From: JARFUG01 sp050485365
GTDB lineage: Bacteria > Desulfobacterota > Desulfuromonadia > Desulfuromonadales > JACZKF01
Length of the DNA: 64,000 nt
Assembly (NCBI GenBank): GCA_050485365.1
Contig: JBJHBH010000007.1
Coordinates: 3,417-67,416 of the forward strand
Direction of reading: 5' to 3'
The translations under genes and the position numbers were made by a program. Of this stretch, positions 42,375 through 51,811 are shown one piece after another (positions within the stretch are counted from its first letter, which is position 1; each line of letters begins with the position of its first letter). Under the pieces are notes generated by a model. It was not told the origin of the DNA. It searched no databases and saw nothing but the letters and a program-made list of their open reading frames with translations.

Positions 42375-43700
42375 TCAGCGGATGGGCCACTGCCGCGCGG
42401 CGCCCTCGGGGTAGAAGTTCTCGCGGGTGCGGTTGAAGTAACCGTACTGCAGCGAGGGGACCTCCTGCATGACTTTCGTCATCATCTCAACCATGCCGAC
42501 CCCCTCGGGCGGCTCGCCCATGGCACGCCAGTAAAGGACGGGGTCGATGCTCAGGTTGCGCATCTGGATCAGATCGACTCCGGTGCGCTTGACGAGCTCG
42601 ATCAGCGCGTCGATCTCCTCGGGCTGGTCGGTGACGCCGGGGAAGACGAGATAGTTGAGCATGGTGAACAGACCGGCATCTTTCGCCCGGCCGATCGAGT
42701 CGAGGACATCCGCAAAGGCGTACCCCCTCGGCCGGTAGTAGGCGTTGTAGAGCGGTTCGCGCACCGAGTTGAGCGAGATGCGCACCGAATCGACTCCCGC
42801 GTCGGCGAGGCGGTCGATCGCCTCGGGGATCGAGGCGTTGGAGTTGAAGTTGATGGTGCCGCGTGCGGTGCGCTCGCGCATCCGGCGCACGGCGTCGCAG
42901 ATCACGTCGGCCTGCAGGATGGGGTCTCCCTCGCACCCCTGCCCGAAGGAGACGATCGCCTCGGGGGCCTGCTCCAGGTGGGGGACGGCGATGCGGCAGA
43001 TCTCCTCGACGCTCGGCACGAAGGTCAAGCGCTCCTGGCTGGCGGGGCAGCAGTCGGACTCCTGCAGGGAGATGCAGCCGAGGCAGCGCGAATTGCAGGC
43101 CGGGGAGGTCGGCAGGGGCGCCTCCCATCGGCGAAAGAAAAGATTCTTCGCGGCGAAGCAGTGATAGTCGACGGCGCAGCGCGCGAGCTGTTCGAGAAGA
43201 CGGTTGTCCGGATCGTCCCGAAGGGCGCTGCGCACCAGCGGATCGAGCTGGCGGTCGTCAAAGTGATCGGGCTGCCACTGGGTGTTGCGGTCGACCTGGA
43301 TGGCGGCGGCGTAGAAGCGCTCCTCCTCCACGCACCACCCCACCGCGGTGTAGGACCACAGCGGAAGCTGGACCTTCTTGCGCCCGTAATCGGCCGCGGG
43401 CAACAGCGTGCGTGTGTAGGCAGGGGTCAGAAAGGCGGAGACGGCCTGTGCAGGGCCTCCCCCAAGGTCGGCCGGGAGGCGCTCGACGAGGCGGCGCTTC
43501 CCCGATTTGCGGTCGAAGCCGACCGGCGGGGCCCCCGGGATGGTGAAGAGGCGGCTGCCGGCGGGGAGTGGGACGAGCTCTTCGGGCCTTGGAGAGCGGA
43601 CGCAGGCTCCGTTGGCGCCGGCCATGAGGAGGCCGGGGTGCTCGAAGACCTCGCCGTTGCGATCGGCGACGACGGTGAGAATCGTTTTGGTGCGGGACAT
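42375..43700 (-). CDS. Radical SAM protein, unassigned
   Basis: 441 aa. CNSRCLGC near the middle gives a C-x3-C-x2-C iron-sulfur site, with VSFGQGCEGDPILQ typical of the downstream core. The N-terminal half lacks a recognised domain and is rich in cysteines (DCCPAS). The start at 43700 has a weak ribosome site; a start at 43754 is possible. Substrate unknown. It is in an operon with the SH3 protein downstream. Confidence 0.7.
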   Translation of the reverse strand: MSRTKTILTVVADRNGEVFEHPGLLMAGANGACVRSPRPEELVPLPAGSRLFTIPGAPPVGFDRKSGKRRLVERLPADLGGGPAQAVSAFLTPAYTRTLLPAADYGRKKVQLPLWSYTAVGWCVEEERFYAAAIQVDRNTQWQPDHFDDRQLDPLVRSALRDDPDNRLLEQLARCAVDYHCFAAKNLFFRRWEAPLPTSPACNSRCLGCISLQESDCCPASQERLTFVPSVEEICRIAVPHLEQAPEAIVSFGQGCEGDPILQADVICDAVRRMRERTARGTINFNSNASIPEAIDRLADAGVDSVRISLNSVREPLYNAYYRPRGYAFADVLDSIGRAKDAGLFTMLNYLVFPGVTDQPEEIDALIELVKRTGVDLIQMRNLSIDPVLYWRAMGEPPEGVGMVEMMTKVMQEVPSLQYGYFNRTRENFYPEGAARQWPIR

Positions 43701-43894
43701 AGCGTCAGTGCCCTGGAGCCGGCGTGCGGCAAGGGTGGAGGGGGTTGAAACCATCAGCCCCGACCCGTGAAGGTCGGAGGCTTGAACCTGAACGACGCGC
43801 CAGCATATCACAGGGCGATTAAAAGGGGCAACCACCCTATCCCGCTTCGATTTTCTCTTTGGACCCCGATCGCATTTCGGCTATTCTCTGCGCC

Positions 43895-45592
43895 ATGAAA
43901 ACCGTTCTGGCCACCCTGCACAGCAAGTACATCCACGCGAGCCTCGCCCTGCCCTGCCTGGCGGCGTACTGCGGCTCGGACTGCGGGGAGATCGTCCTGC
44001 GGGAGTACACCGTACACGAGCCGCCGCACAACGTCCTCGGGGCGCTGATGGAGGAGGCCCCCGACGTCATCGCCTTTTCGGTCTACCTGTGGAACCGGCG
44101 CGAGACCCTCGAGCTCGCCGATGTCCTGGCGACTCTCAAGCCGAACCTGCGGATCGTTCTGGGCGGCCCGGAGATTTCCTACGAGGGAGCGGCGTTTTTC
44201 GAGCGGCACCCCGGCATCGCCGCCATCGTTCACGGCGAGGGGGAGCTCCCCTTCAAGGCGCTGCTGCGCGAGTGGGCCGCCGGTCGCGAGCCCGAGGCTC
44301 CGGCGCGGGTGAGCCTGCGGCGCGGGCGCGACGTCGTGCGCGGGTCGCAGAGCCCCCCGCTGGCCGACCTCGACGCCATTCCCTCCCCCTTCGCCCTCGG
44401 CCTCATCGATCTGCACCGCGGCTTCGTCTACTACGAGACGAGCCGCGGCTGTCCCTACACCTGCGCGTTCTGCATGAGCGCCCGGGACCCCCTTGTACGC
44501 TCGTACTCAAAAAAGCGCATCGAGTCGGATCTGCTCCTCCTCATGGAGGCGGAGGTCGCGAAGATCAAGCTCGTCGACCGCACCTTCAATTACGACCCGG
44601 CCCGCGCCCGCGAGATCTTCGCCTTTATTCTCGCCCACAATCGAAAAAGCCATTTCCATTTCGAGATCGGCGCCCATCTGCTCGACGACGCCACGCTGTC
44701 GCTTCTGGCAACGGCTCCCCCCGGCGTCTTTCAGTTCGAGATCGGTGTGCAGTCGACCCTGCCTGCCACGCTGAGCGCCGTCGGCCGTTCGGCCTCGCTG
44801 GAGCGCCTCGAAGCGGCGGTCGTCCGGCTGCGCGCGCGCGGCAACATTCATCTGCACCTCGACCTGATCGCCGGACTGCCGGGGGAGGGATACGGCGACT
44901 TCCTGTGTTCCATCGACCGGGTGGCCGCGCTGCGCCCGCACGAGCTGCAGATCGAGGCGGTCAAACTCCTTCCCGGTTCGATGCTGCGGGAGAGGGCCGA
45001 AGAGATCGGCCTGCGCTACGCCCCCCACCCGCCCTACACCATTCTCGAAACGCCCGAGCTGAGCTTTGATGAGCTCGAACGTCTGCGCGGGATCGCCCGG
45101 CTGCTCGACCTCACCTGGAACAGCGGCCGCTTCGATTCCTATCTCTGCGCTTTGGAGCGTCTGTGCGGTTCGCTTTCGGGCGGGCTTTCGAAAATGGAGG
45201 GGTTCTTCCGACGCGAAGGGCTCTTTCGCCGCCCCCTGTCGCAAAGAGGGCTCTTCGAGGAGATCTGGCGCTTTGTCCGCACCGAATTTGGCGCCGAGCA
45301 GCACGCACACCTCGGCGAAGCGCTCGCCTGGGACTACGCCTCGTGCGAGCGGGTCGTCCCCGAGGGCGCTCCGGATTTCTTCGACACCGCCCTGGACGAA
45401 GACGAGAAGCTGCGCGTGCGGGAGCGGGTGCGCCTCGAAACCGACGCCGTCAAAGGGCGCGGCATCAAATTGCAGTTCTTCGCCGCCGTCTTCCGTCACC
45501 TATCGCAGAACGAGGGGCGCACCGTCGCCCTTTTCCTCTACCTGACCCGGACGGGGCGCGCCATGGAAGTGCGTACCGTCTGCCCCGCCTGA
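43895..45592 (+). CDS. B12-binding radical SAM protein with DUF4080
   Basis: 565 aa. N-terminal cobalamin-binding-like segment (TVLATLHSKYIHASLALPCL), radical-SAM site CPYTCAFC, and a C-terminal DUF4080 domain. The methylthiotransferase/methylase-like class acts on unknown targets. It is divergently oriented from the 42375 radical-SAM gene with a 194-base gap containing no clear motif. The frame opens 36 bases earlier, but the ATG at 43895 matches the family start. Confidence 0.85.
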   Translation: MKTVLATLHSKYIHASLALPCLAAYCGSDCGEIVLREYTVHEPPHNVLGALMEEAPDVIAFSVYLWNRRETLELADVLATLKPNLRIVLGGPEISYEGAAFFERHPGIAAIVHGEGELPFKALLREWAAGREPEAPARVSLRRGRDVVRGSQSPPLADLDAIPSPFALGLIDLHRGFVYYETSRGCPYTCAFCMSARDPLVRSYSKKRIESDLLLLMEAEVAKIKLVDRTFNYDPARAREIFAFILAHNRKSHFHFEIGAHLLDDATLSLLATAPPGVFQFEIGVQSTLPATLSAVGRSASLERLEAAVVRLRARGNIHLHLDLIAGLPGEGYGDFLCSIDRVAALRPHELQIEAVKLLPGSMLRERAEEIGLRYAPHPPYTILETPELSFDELERLRGIARLLDLTWNSGRFDSYLCALERLCGSLSGGLSKMEGFFRREGLFRRPLSQRGLFEEIWRFVRTEFGAEQHAHLGEALAWDYASCERVVPEGAPDFFDTALDEDEKLRVRERVRLETDAVKGRGIKLQFFAAVFRHLSQNEGRTVALFLYLTRTGRAMEVRTVCPA

Positions 45593-45775
45593 AAAATTCC
45601 CTCTTTCCGCCCCCCCTCCTTTATTCGGACAACGTCTCGAAATGACTTTGAAGGCGCCCGGATTTGACACCAAAAGGATGTAAAAGGTTGCATTTAACAA
45701 GGTGTTTCTTTTTTTAAAAAAATGTTCTACATTCCCTCCTCCGAACGATCCAACTTTGGTTGATGGGAGCCCTGC

Positions 45776-47605
45776 ATGCGCGGAATCGCAAAATTCTATT
45801 CAACTCTGGAACAAAGTTTCTTCTCCACCCTCACCCGAAAACTCATCGGCAACCTCGGCGCCCTGCTCGCCATCCAGGCCCTTACGCTGGCGGCGGTCTG
45901 GTTCGGGATTCGCAATCTCGACGCCGCCGTCGCCTCGGCGGGGATCGAGGCGACGGCGGCCGTCCAGATCTCGGCCATCGGACAGGGGATTTTGACGAAC
46001 GTCACCCTCATCTTCGCGCTCGCCGTCGCCGCCACGGCGGCGACCCTCTTCTTTCTGCGCTACCTGATCGTGGTTCCGGTGCGTGAGCTCAATCGGGCGT
46101 TCAGGCAGGGGGAGTCGTCCGAAGCCGACCTCTCCTTCACCTTCCCGACCCGCACCCACGACGAATTCCGCGACCTGGCGCAAAATCTCAACATGTTTTC
46201 GAAACGGCTGCGCGAGAGCTTTATTTCGCTGCGCCGCATGGGAGTGAACATCGCGGTCTCTTCGGTGCAGGTCGGGGGGAAGGTGCGGGCTTCGGCGCAG
46301 AAGGCCGAATACCAGAACGAGATGGCGGGAGAGATTTTCGCCGGAAGCAGCGAGACGACGTCGGCGCACATGGAGATCGCCGACCACACGCAGAAAATCG
46401 CCGGCGCCACCTCCGCCAACCTGGAGACGGCGCGCCGCTCTCACAAGGAGCTCATCGAGACGAGCAGTCAGATCGAGCAGATGAGCACGCTGGTCGACCG
46501 ATCGGTGCTGGCCATCGCCGACATCCACGAGAATTCGAAACAGATCCGCGAGATCGTCACCGTCATCAAGACGATCAGCAGCCAGACCTCCCTTCTGGCG
46601 CTGAACGCCGCCATCGAGGCGGCCCGCGCCGGACGCGCCGGGCGGGGCTTCAGCATCGTCGCCGACGAAGTGAAGCGTCTGGCCGAGCAGGTGAACACCG
46701 CCAGCGAGGACATCGCCGAGACGGTGCGCGGAATGCTCGAACGCATCGAGGCGTCGCGCGACGAGTCGGAGCAGGTGCGGCAGGTCACGGTGGCGACGCG
46801 CTCGGCGGTGGAGCGCTCCTGCACCAATTTCGGGGAGATGATGGAGGCTCTGGAACGCACCGACAGCAGCCTGCAGGGGATCAGCGCGTCGGTCGAGGAG
46901 CTCTCCTCGTCCAACCACCAGATGCACGGCAAGGTGGGCGAGATCCGCTCGGCGAGCACCGAGGTGACCGAGATGATGCAGCAGGCCGAAGATCTCTCAT
47001 CGCATCTGCGCACCATCACCGAAGAGCTGCAGGAGACGGTCGCCCGCTTCCGCACCGGAGAAGGCGCCCTGGAGAAGGTCATCGAGCAGACCCGCCACTT
47101 CCGCGACGAAATGCAGAGCGTGATGCTCAGACACCAGCAGTCGGGGCTCAACCTCTTCGACCAGAACTACCGTCCGATCCCCGGAACCGATCCCCCCAAG
47201 TATCACACCGCCTACGACGAGCGCATCGAAGCCGAGCTGCGGGCCTGCTACGACCGCACCCTGGCGCAGATCCCCGGAGGCCGCTTCGCCATCTGCTTCG
47301 ACGTCAACGGATACGCCCCGACCCATAACAGCACCTTTTGCCAGCCGCCGAGCGGCGACTATCAAACGGATCTGGCCAAGAGCCGCGACAAGCGCATCTA
47401 CAACGACCCCACGGGCCTGAGGGCCGCCCGCAACACGCGTCCGATCCTCCTTCAGACCTACATGCGCGACACGGGCGAGATCCTGTGCGACCTCGCCATG
47501 CCGATCACCCTGCAGGGGCGTCACTGGGGGACGGTGCGCGTAGGTCTGGAGCCGAAATCCCTGCTGGAGGAGACCCCCGCCCCGCTGAGCCTGCCAATGC
47601 GATAG
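45776..47605 (+). CDS. Methyl-accepting chemotaxis protein with C-terminal extension
   Basis: 609 aa. Two membrane segments (about 25-45 and 66-95) with only about 20 residues between them, so there is almost no periplasmic sensor. A HAMP region, then the signalling domain with the hairpin tip TSLLALNAAIEAARAGRAGR. The C-terminal 150 residues (QSGLNLFDQNYRPIPGTDP onward) form an additional folded domain, with several Tyr and a Cys near CYDRTLAQIPGGRFAICFD. It probably senses a cytoplasmic signal. It is not in a che operon. Confidence 0.9.
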   Translation: MRGIAKFYSTLEQSFFSTLTRKLIGNLGALLAIQALTLAAVWFGIRNLDAAVASAGIEATAAVQISAIGQGILTNVTLIFALAVAATAATLFFLRYLIVVPVRELNRAFRQGESSEADLSFTFPTRTHDEFRDLAQNLNMFSKRLRESFISLRRMGVNIAVSSVQVGGKVRASAQKAEYQNEMAGEIFAGSSETTSAHMEIADHTQKIAGATSANLETARRSHKELIETSSQIEQMSTLVDRSVLAIADIHENSKQIREIVTVIKTISSQTSLLALNAAIEAARAGRAGRGFSIVADEVKRLAEQVNTASEDIAETVRGMLERIEASRDESEQVRQVTVATRSAVERSCTNFGEMMEALERTDSSLQGISASVEELSSSNHQMHGKVGEIRSASTEVTEMMQQAEDLSSHLRTITEELQETVARFRTGEGALEKVIEQTRHFRDEMQSVMLRHQQSGLNLFDQNYRPIPGTDPPKYHTAYDERIEAELRACYDRTLAQIPGGRFAICFDVNGYAPTHNSTFCQPPSGDYQTDLAKSRDKRIYNDPTGLRAARNTRPILLQTYMRDTGEILCDLAMPITLQGRHWGTVRVGLEPKSLLEETPAPLSLPMR

Positions 47606-47614
47606 CGCCCTTTC

Positions 47615-49315
47615 TCAGTCGCGCAGGATCAGGCCGCCGAAAAAGGGGAGATCGAGGTCGTCAGGAGAGTGGGCGCACAGCTCCTCCTGCCAGATGTCGA
47701 GGCACCACCGGCCGAACTCGCCGGCGCCGGGCAACAACGACTCGAGCCATTCGACGGTGGACGATCGCAGCTCGTCAAGGAGCTTTCCGTTCAGACAGAT
47801 TTCGGCATGAAGGACGGAAAGCTCGCTGCGCGGGATTGGGTGGGGCGCGAAGGGCCGCCCGAGGATCCGGTTGGCCAGGGCGGTCAGGAAGAGGTCGGAG
47901 AGGGTGAGATCGGACGGGTCGTCGGGGGTGCACCCGGTGAGATCGAGATCGGACGGGGCCGGCAGCTCGAAGGGGAGCCGTTCGGTGAAGAGGCGCCTTT
48001 GCACCTCGAGCCGATCGAGCCACTGCGCGGCGAGCCGCAGCTCGCGCGATTCGGAAAACGGACGCTCGCCGGCCCGGGTGACATCCTCCAGACCTTCAAA
48101 GAAGCGCGGCTTTTTGCGATCGAGGGCGGTGACGAGCGCCCGGAAGGGGCCGTCGAGATACGCCCCGACGGGGGAGGCGCCAAGTTCTCTTGCGCGCTTT
48201 CGAAGCTCGAGCGGCAGACTGAAGCCGAGACGAAAGAGGGCCTGCAGATGGACCTCGGAGAAGTACCGCGCCCCTTCGGCCGTATCGCTCCCCGCCAGAT
48301 GCTCCAGAGCCAGGTTGAGATTGCGGAAGACCTCGCCCATCGCCTCGCGCACCGCGGAAGCGTCGCCGAGATCGATGCGGTCGGCCATGACGACCTGATT
48401 GAGGACAAAGGTCAGCTCCCAGCACGTCTCGGCGTCGAGCCCCGCCGAGAGGACGTCGGCGAGAAGCCCGCGGGGGGTGGCCGCCGTCAGGACGAACCCC
48501 GGCGCTTCGGACGGCTCGCCGGCAAGGACGCTCCCCTTCTTCCACCGCGACGGCTCGAACCGCTCGGGCTCGAGCGGCGCGTGAACCGCAAAGGTCTCGA
48601 AGGGATCGGGGAATCCCATATCCTGCAGCCGCCCCGATCGCAGCCTCAGCACCTCCTCTTCCAGGAGCGACTCCTGCTCCCAGCGCACCGCCTCCATCAG
48701 GTGAACATAAAAGGCCCTGTCGCGGCGATGTAGCAGATCGAGAAACGCCTCGATCGCTTTGGCCTCCTCGCCCTCGGCGAGAAATTCGATCTCGTAGCCG
48801 CCGTCGCGCTGCACCGCCTCCATCCGGGCGTCTTCGTCGAGATAGTCCTCGGGCCCCCGACTGACGCTGATCAGCTTCTTCAGAGTCAGCACCAGAAGCT
48901 CGAATTCCAGCTCGTTCGCCGTCTGCCACACCTTCTCCTCCCCCCCTTCCATCAGCGCAACGAGCCACTCCAGCGCCCGAGAGCCGATGTAGATGTCGCC
49001 GTCCCAGCAGTCGAGATCGAGAAAGGCGGTGAACTGGCGGGTGGAGGCGAACTGGATCAGCTCCGGCACGTCTTCCTTGCCCAACTCCTTGATGAGCAGA
49101 AAAACCTCCTGGGACGGGAGGCGACGCACCAAGGCCTCGGCGTCGCGGGCGTCGAGAATCAGGTCGAACTTACGGCGCCCTTCGGCGGTGCGCACCAGAT
49201 TAAGGCGCTCATCGGGTGACAGCGCGTTGTAGTCATGGGAGGTCAGTCGCTGCGGCGCCCTTTGCACCGTCAGCCCCCCTTTTTTCATGCCCGGGGAAAA
49301 ATCGTTGGATGTCAT
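47615..49315 (-). CDS. Conserved protein of DUF6178 type
   Basis: 566 aa, no signal peptide or membrane segment. Rich in acidic residues and helices (for example AEALVRRLPSQEVFLLIKEL and FLDLLHRRDRAFYVHLMEAV). The opening resembles the DUF6178 family found in Geobacter relatives; no catalytic motif is seen. The start at 49315 is uncertain; an ATG 27 bases later is possible and neither has a strong ribosome site. It ends 10 bases from the convergent chemoreceptor gene. Confidence 0.6.
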   Translation of the reverse strand: MTSNDFSPGMKKGGLTVQRAPQRLTSHDYNALSPDERLNLVRTAEGRRKFDLILDARDAEALVRRLPSQEVFLLIKELGKEDVPELIQFASTRQFTAFLDLDCWDGDIYIGSRALEWLVALMEGGEEKVWQTANELEFELLVLTLKKLISVSRGPEDYLDEDARMEAVQRDGGYEIEFLAEGEEAKAIEAFLDLLHRRDRAFYVHLMEAVRWEQESLLEEEVLRLRSGRLQDMGFPDPFETFAVHAPLEPERFEPSRWKKGSVLAGEPSEAPGFVLTAATPRGLLADVLSAGLDAETCWELTFVLNQVVMADRIDLGDASAVREAMGEVFRNLNLALEHLAGSDTAEGARYFSEVHLQALFRLGFSLPLELRKRARELGASPVGAYLDGPFRALVTALDRKKPRFFEGLEDVTRAGERPFSESRELRLAAQWLDRLEVQRRLFTERLPFELPAPSDLDLTGCTPDDPSDLTLSDLFLTALANRILGRPFAPHPIPRSELSVLHAEICLNGKLLDELRSSTVEWLESLLPGAGEFGRWCLDIWQEELCAHSPDDLDLPFFGGLILRD

Positions 49316-49396
49316 GTTTTGGCGCGGCTCCAAGTGGTGAATCGGAAGTGGGGGACAAATGTAATGCAGGGCGGCGGGGGGGTCAAGGGGAGGCGC

Positions 49397-51094
49397 TCAC
49401 TTTTCCCTTGCGGCTTTGACCGTCGCAAGAAATTCGTGGTATCCGCGGGCGCGCAGGGCCTGATCGCGCACCTCGACGGCGCTGAAGGTGCTGGCGATAT
49501 CGGCCAGGATCTCGAGCTGTATCGTCGGGTCGCCCTCGGGGGTGAAGATCAGAAAGACCAGATTGGCCGCTTCGCCGTCCGGGGCGTCGAAATCGATGCC
49601 GGCGCCGGAGATCCCGACCCCCACCAGCGGCGCGGCAAGCCCTTCGATGCGGGCGTGGGGGACCGCAACGCCGTGACCCACCCCGGTGGCCATCAGGCGT
49701 TCGCGCACGATGGCGGCCTCGGCGAGCGTCTCGGGGTCGGTGCCCGCCGATTCGGCGAGGTGCGCCGCCAGCTCGCGGATGGCCGGTTCGCGGTCGATGG
49801 CCGAAAGGTGCGCGACGAACCCTTTGGAACCGAGAAAATCATAGAACCGGCGAGGTTTTTTCAACCGCAGCAGCGTCTGCATCGCCGGCCCGCTCATGAT
49901 GGAGGTGGCCAGCGCCATGGCCACCAGCGCGACGAAGAGTTTCTCGCCGATCAGGCCATATCGCAAGGCCAGCAGGCCGAGGATGATCTCCATGGCGCCG
50001 CGGGCGTTCATGGCGAACCCGAGGGCGAGAGCTTCGCGCCCGGGCATCCCCATCCATCGCCCCCCCAATCCGCACCCGACGATTTTGCCGATGCAGGCGA
50101 TCACGAGGATCAGGGCCACCAGCGCCGGGTCGAAATTGGCGATGAAGTCGACCTTCAAGCCGATGCTGGCGAAGAAGAGGGGCGCGAAGATGACGAAGAC
50201 GAACTGCTCGATGACCGATCGGGTGCGGGCGCGCAGGTGGGGGGAATCGCCGAGGGCCACCCCGGCGATGAAGGCGCCGAAGATCAGGTGCACGCCGAGC
50301 CACTCCGTCCCGGCAGCGGCGACCAGGGCGACGGCGAGGACGAAGCCGATGACGCTCCCCGAAGAGACCGAGTGGGCCTGAATCCACAACAGCATCCGGT
50401 CGAAGACCTTTCGGCCGACGGTGAGCATGAGGAAAGTGAAGAGCAGGGTCAGTCCGATCGTCTCCCCCACCCCGAGGACATGCCCCGTGGCGGTGCCGAG
50501 CATCCCGAGGATGACGGCGAAGATGATCCAACCGGCCAGATCGTTGAGGACGGCCGAGGCGATGACGATCATGCCGAAATCGCTGCGGTAGAGATTGAGG
50601 TCCATCAACGTCTTGGCGATGATGGGGAGCGCGGAGATCGACAGCGCGGTGGCGATGAAAAGCGCGAAGATCAGAGGATCGGCTCCGGGATCGATCCCCA
50701 TGGCCGAAGGGAGAAACCATGCCGCCGCGAACCCCATGGCAAACGGGACGAGGATGCCCGCGTTGCCGATGACGAGGACGCTCTTGCCCTGGCGCCACAC
50801 GGTCGAAAGGTTCACCTCCAGGCCGGCCACCAACAAAAAGAGGCAGATGGCCAGGCTCATGAAGGCGTCGAAGACAATGGCCGAGTCGCCGTACTGCGGA
50901 AAGAGAAAAAGGGAGATGTCCGGGGCGAGGCGCCCGAGGATCGTCGGGCCGAGAATGACCCCGGCCAGGATCTCTCCCAGCACCGACGGCTGATTGAGTC
51001 GGCGGGCGACCTCTCCGAGCAGGCGAGCGAAGGCGAGGAGCACCCCGAGGGCGAGGAAAAGTGCGGTCAGCTCGTGGGAGGTCAGTGTTTCCAT
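49397..51094 (-). CDS. CPA2-type cation:proton antiporter fused to a PTS EIIA (type 2) domain
   Basis: 565 aa. About 12 membrane segments (residues 1-390) with the CPA2/Kef pattern GEILAGVILGP, SISALPIIAKTL and HLIFGAFIAG. The C-terminal EIIA-2 domain (about 430-565) retains the phospho-histidine context GHGVAVPHARIEG. The fusion suggests that ion transport responds to PTS or nitrogen-PTS phosphorylation. No TrkA-N/RCK domain is present. Confidence 0.9.
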   Translation of the reverse strand: METLTSHELTALFLALGVLLAFARLLGEVARRLNQPSVLGEILAGVILGPTILGRLAPDISLFLFPQYGDSAIVFDAFMSLAICLFLLVAGLEVNLSTVWRQGKSVLVIGNAGILVPFAMGFAAAWFLPSAMGIDPGADPLIFALFIATALSISALPIIAKTLMDLNLYRSDFGMIVIASAVLNDLAGWIIFAVILGMLGTATGHVLGVGETIGLTLLFTFLMLTVGRKVFDRMLLWIQAHSVSSGSVIGFVLAVALVAAAGTEWLGVHLIFGAFIAGVALGDSPHLRARTRSVIEQFVFVIFAPLFFASIGLKVDFIANFDPALVALILVIACIGKIVGCGLGGRWMGMPGREALALGFAMNARGAMEIILGLLALRYGLIGEKLFVALVAMALATSIMSGPAMQTLLRLKKPRRFYDFLGSKGFVAHLSAIDREPAIRELAAHLAESAGTDPETLAEAAIVRERLMATGVGHGVAVPHARIEGLAAPLVGVGISGAGIDFDAPDGEAANLVFLIFTPEGDPTIQLEILADIASTFSAVEVRDQALRARGYHEFLATVKAAREK

Positions 51095-51272
51095 GCGTTC
51101 GTCGACATCTCCGAAGCGCTGCGATTATGGATACCGAGATTAGACTAAGGTCTGCAAAAAGTCGACGCCAACTTTGCATCCTCCGGATGAGACGAATCTT
51201 GGGACCGCGGCGCCAAAACGTCCTCGCAGGATGAAACCCCCGCAACCTCTTTGAACATCGACGGAAAAGGCC

Positions 51273-51302
51273 TTGAACTCTTGTTCTATAGCGTGGTATA
51301 CA
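51273..51302 (+). promoter_or_regulatory. Candidate promoter of the small ORF at 51357
   Basis: TTGAAC (51273-51278), an 18-base spacer and TATACA (51297-51302) lie 55 bases before the ATG. Each hexamer matches consensus in 4-5 of 6 positions. Confidence 0.4.
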
Positions 51303-51356
51303 GCCGAGACTGGACGCAGCGTTTTCGAGCCACGGATCCGCCAGGAAGGATGAATC

Positions 51357-51542
51357 ATGCGCCCCTTGCGAAAGATTCTGAAATCTTCACCGCTGAAGAA
51401 GAAAAAGGGCGTCCCGACGCAGGAGCAGGAGATCGAAGACCTTTTGCTCGGGATGTTTCGCGACCTTCCCCAGCAGGAGCGTCAGATCGTTTTCGACATC
51501 ATGACCGAATTCTACTCTCTCAAGAAGAGAAATCCGTCCTGA
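51357..51542 (+). CDS. Small hypothetical protein, 61 aa
   Basis: A Lys/Arg-rich N-terminus (MRPLRKILKSSPLKKKKG) is followed by a helical acidic part (EIEDLLLGMFRDLPQQERQI). AAGGATG precedes the ATG. A candidate promoter lies upstream, which supports its reality; no database family is recognised. It could be a small regulator. Confidence 0.55.
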   Translation: MRPLRKILKSSPLKKKKGVPTQEQEIEDLLLGMFRDLPQQERQIVFDIMTEFYSLKKRNPS

Positions 51543-51717
51543 TTGCAATTTCGCGTTTCCGCTCCTCGATCCCCTGAACGTCTCCTCCATCTGCGTTGAA
51601 AGCTCGGACCGCTCCGGCGGCGCTTCCCATCCAAAATTTCGTCACAACTCCGCAAAATGCGTCACACCGTGCCGCCCCTCTTCCCGCAAACCCTCGTAAT
51701 TCCTACTCTCATTAAAA

Positions 51718-51731
51718 GGCACGGTTCGTGC
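51718..51731 (+). promoter_or_regulatory. Candidate sigma-54 promoter
   Basis: AGGCACGGTTCGTGCT carries GG at 51718-51719, ten intervening bases and GC at 51730-51731, the exact sigma-54 spacing. Match to TGGCACG-N4-TTGCT is 6 of 7 on the -24 side and 4 of 5 on the -12 side. The lipoprotein gene begins 81 bases downstream. An enhancer-binding-protein site was not found. Confidence 0.45.
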
Positions 51732-51811
51732 TAATCTCTTCAAATCCGCCTCGGCAGAAGACGCTTTTGAGCACGCCGCCGAGAACAACATTCATGCAGC
51801 AGGGAGGGTTC

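Noticed and set aside
45655..45730. Promoter before the chemoreceptor gene (TTGACA at 45664)
   Set aside because: The -35 is perfect but no acceptable -10 lies at 16-18 bases; no sigma-28 motif found either.
49235..51148. Plus-strand frame opposite the antiporter
   Set aside because: It is strongly hydrophilic and shadow-like, while the opposite strand encodes 12 membrane segments.
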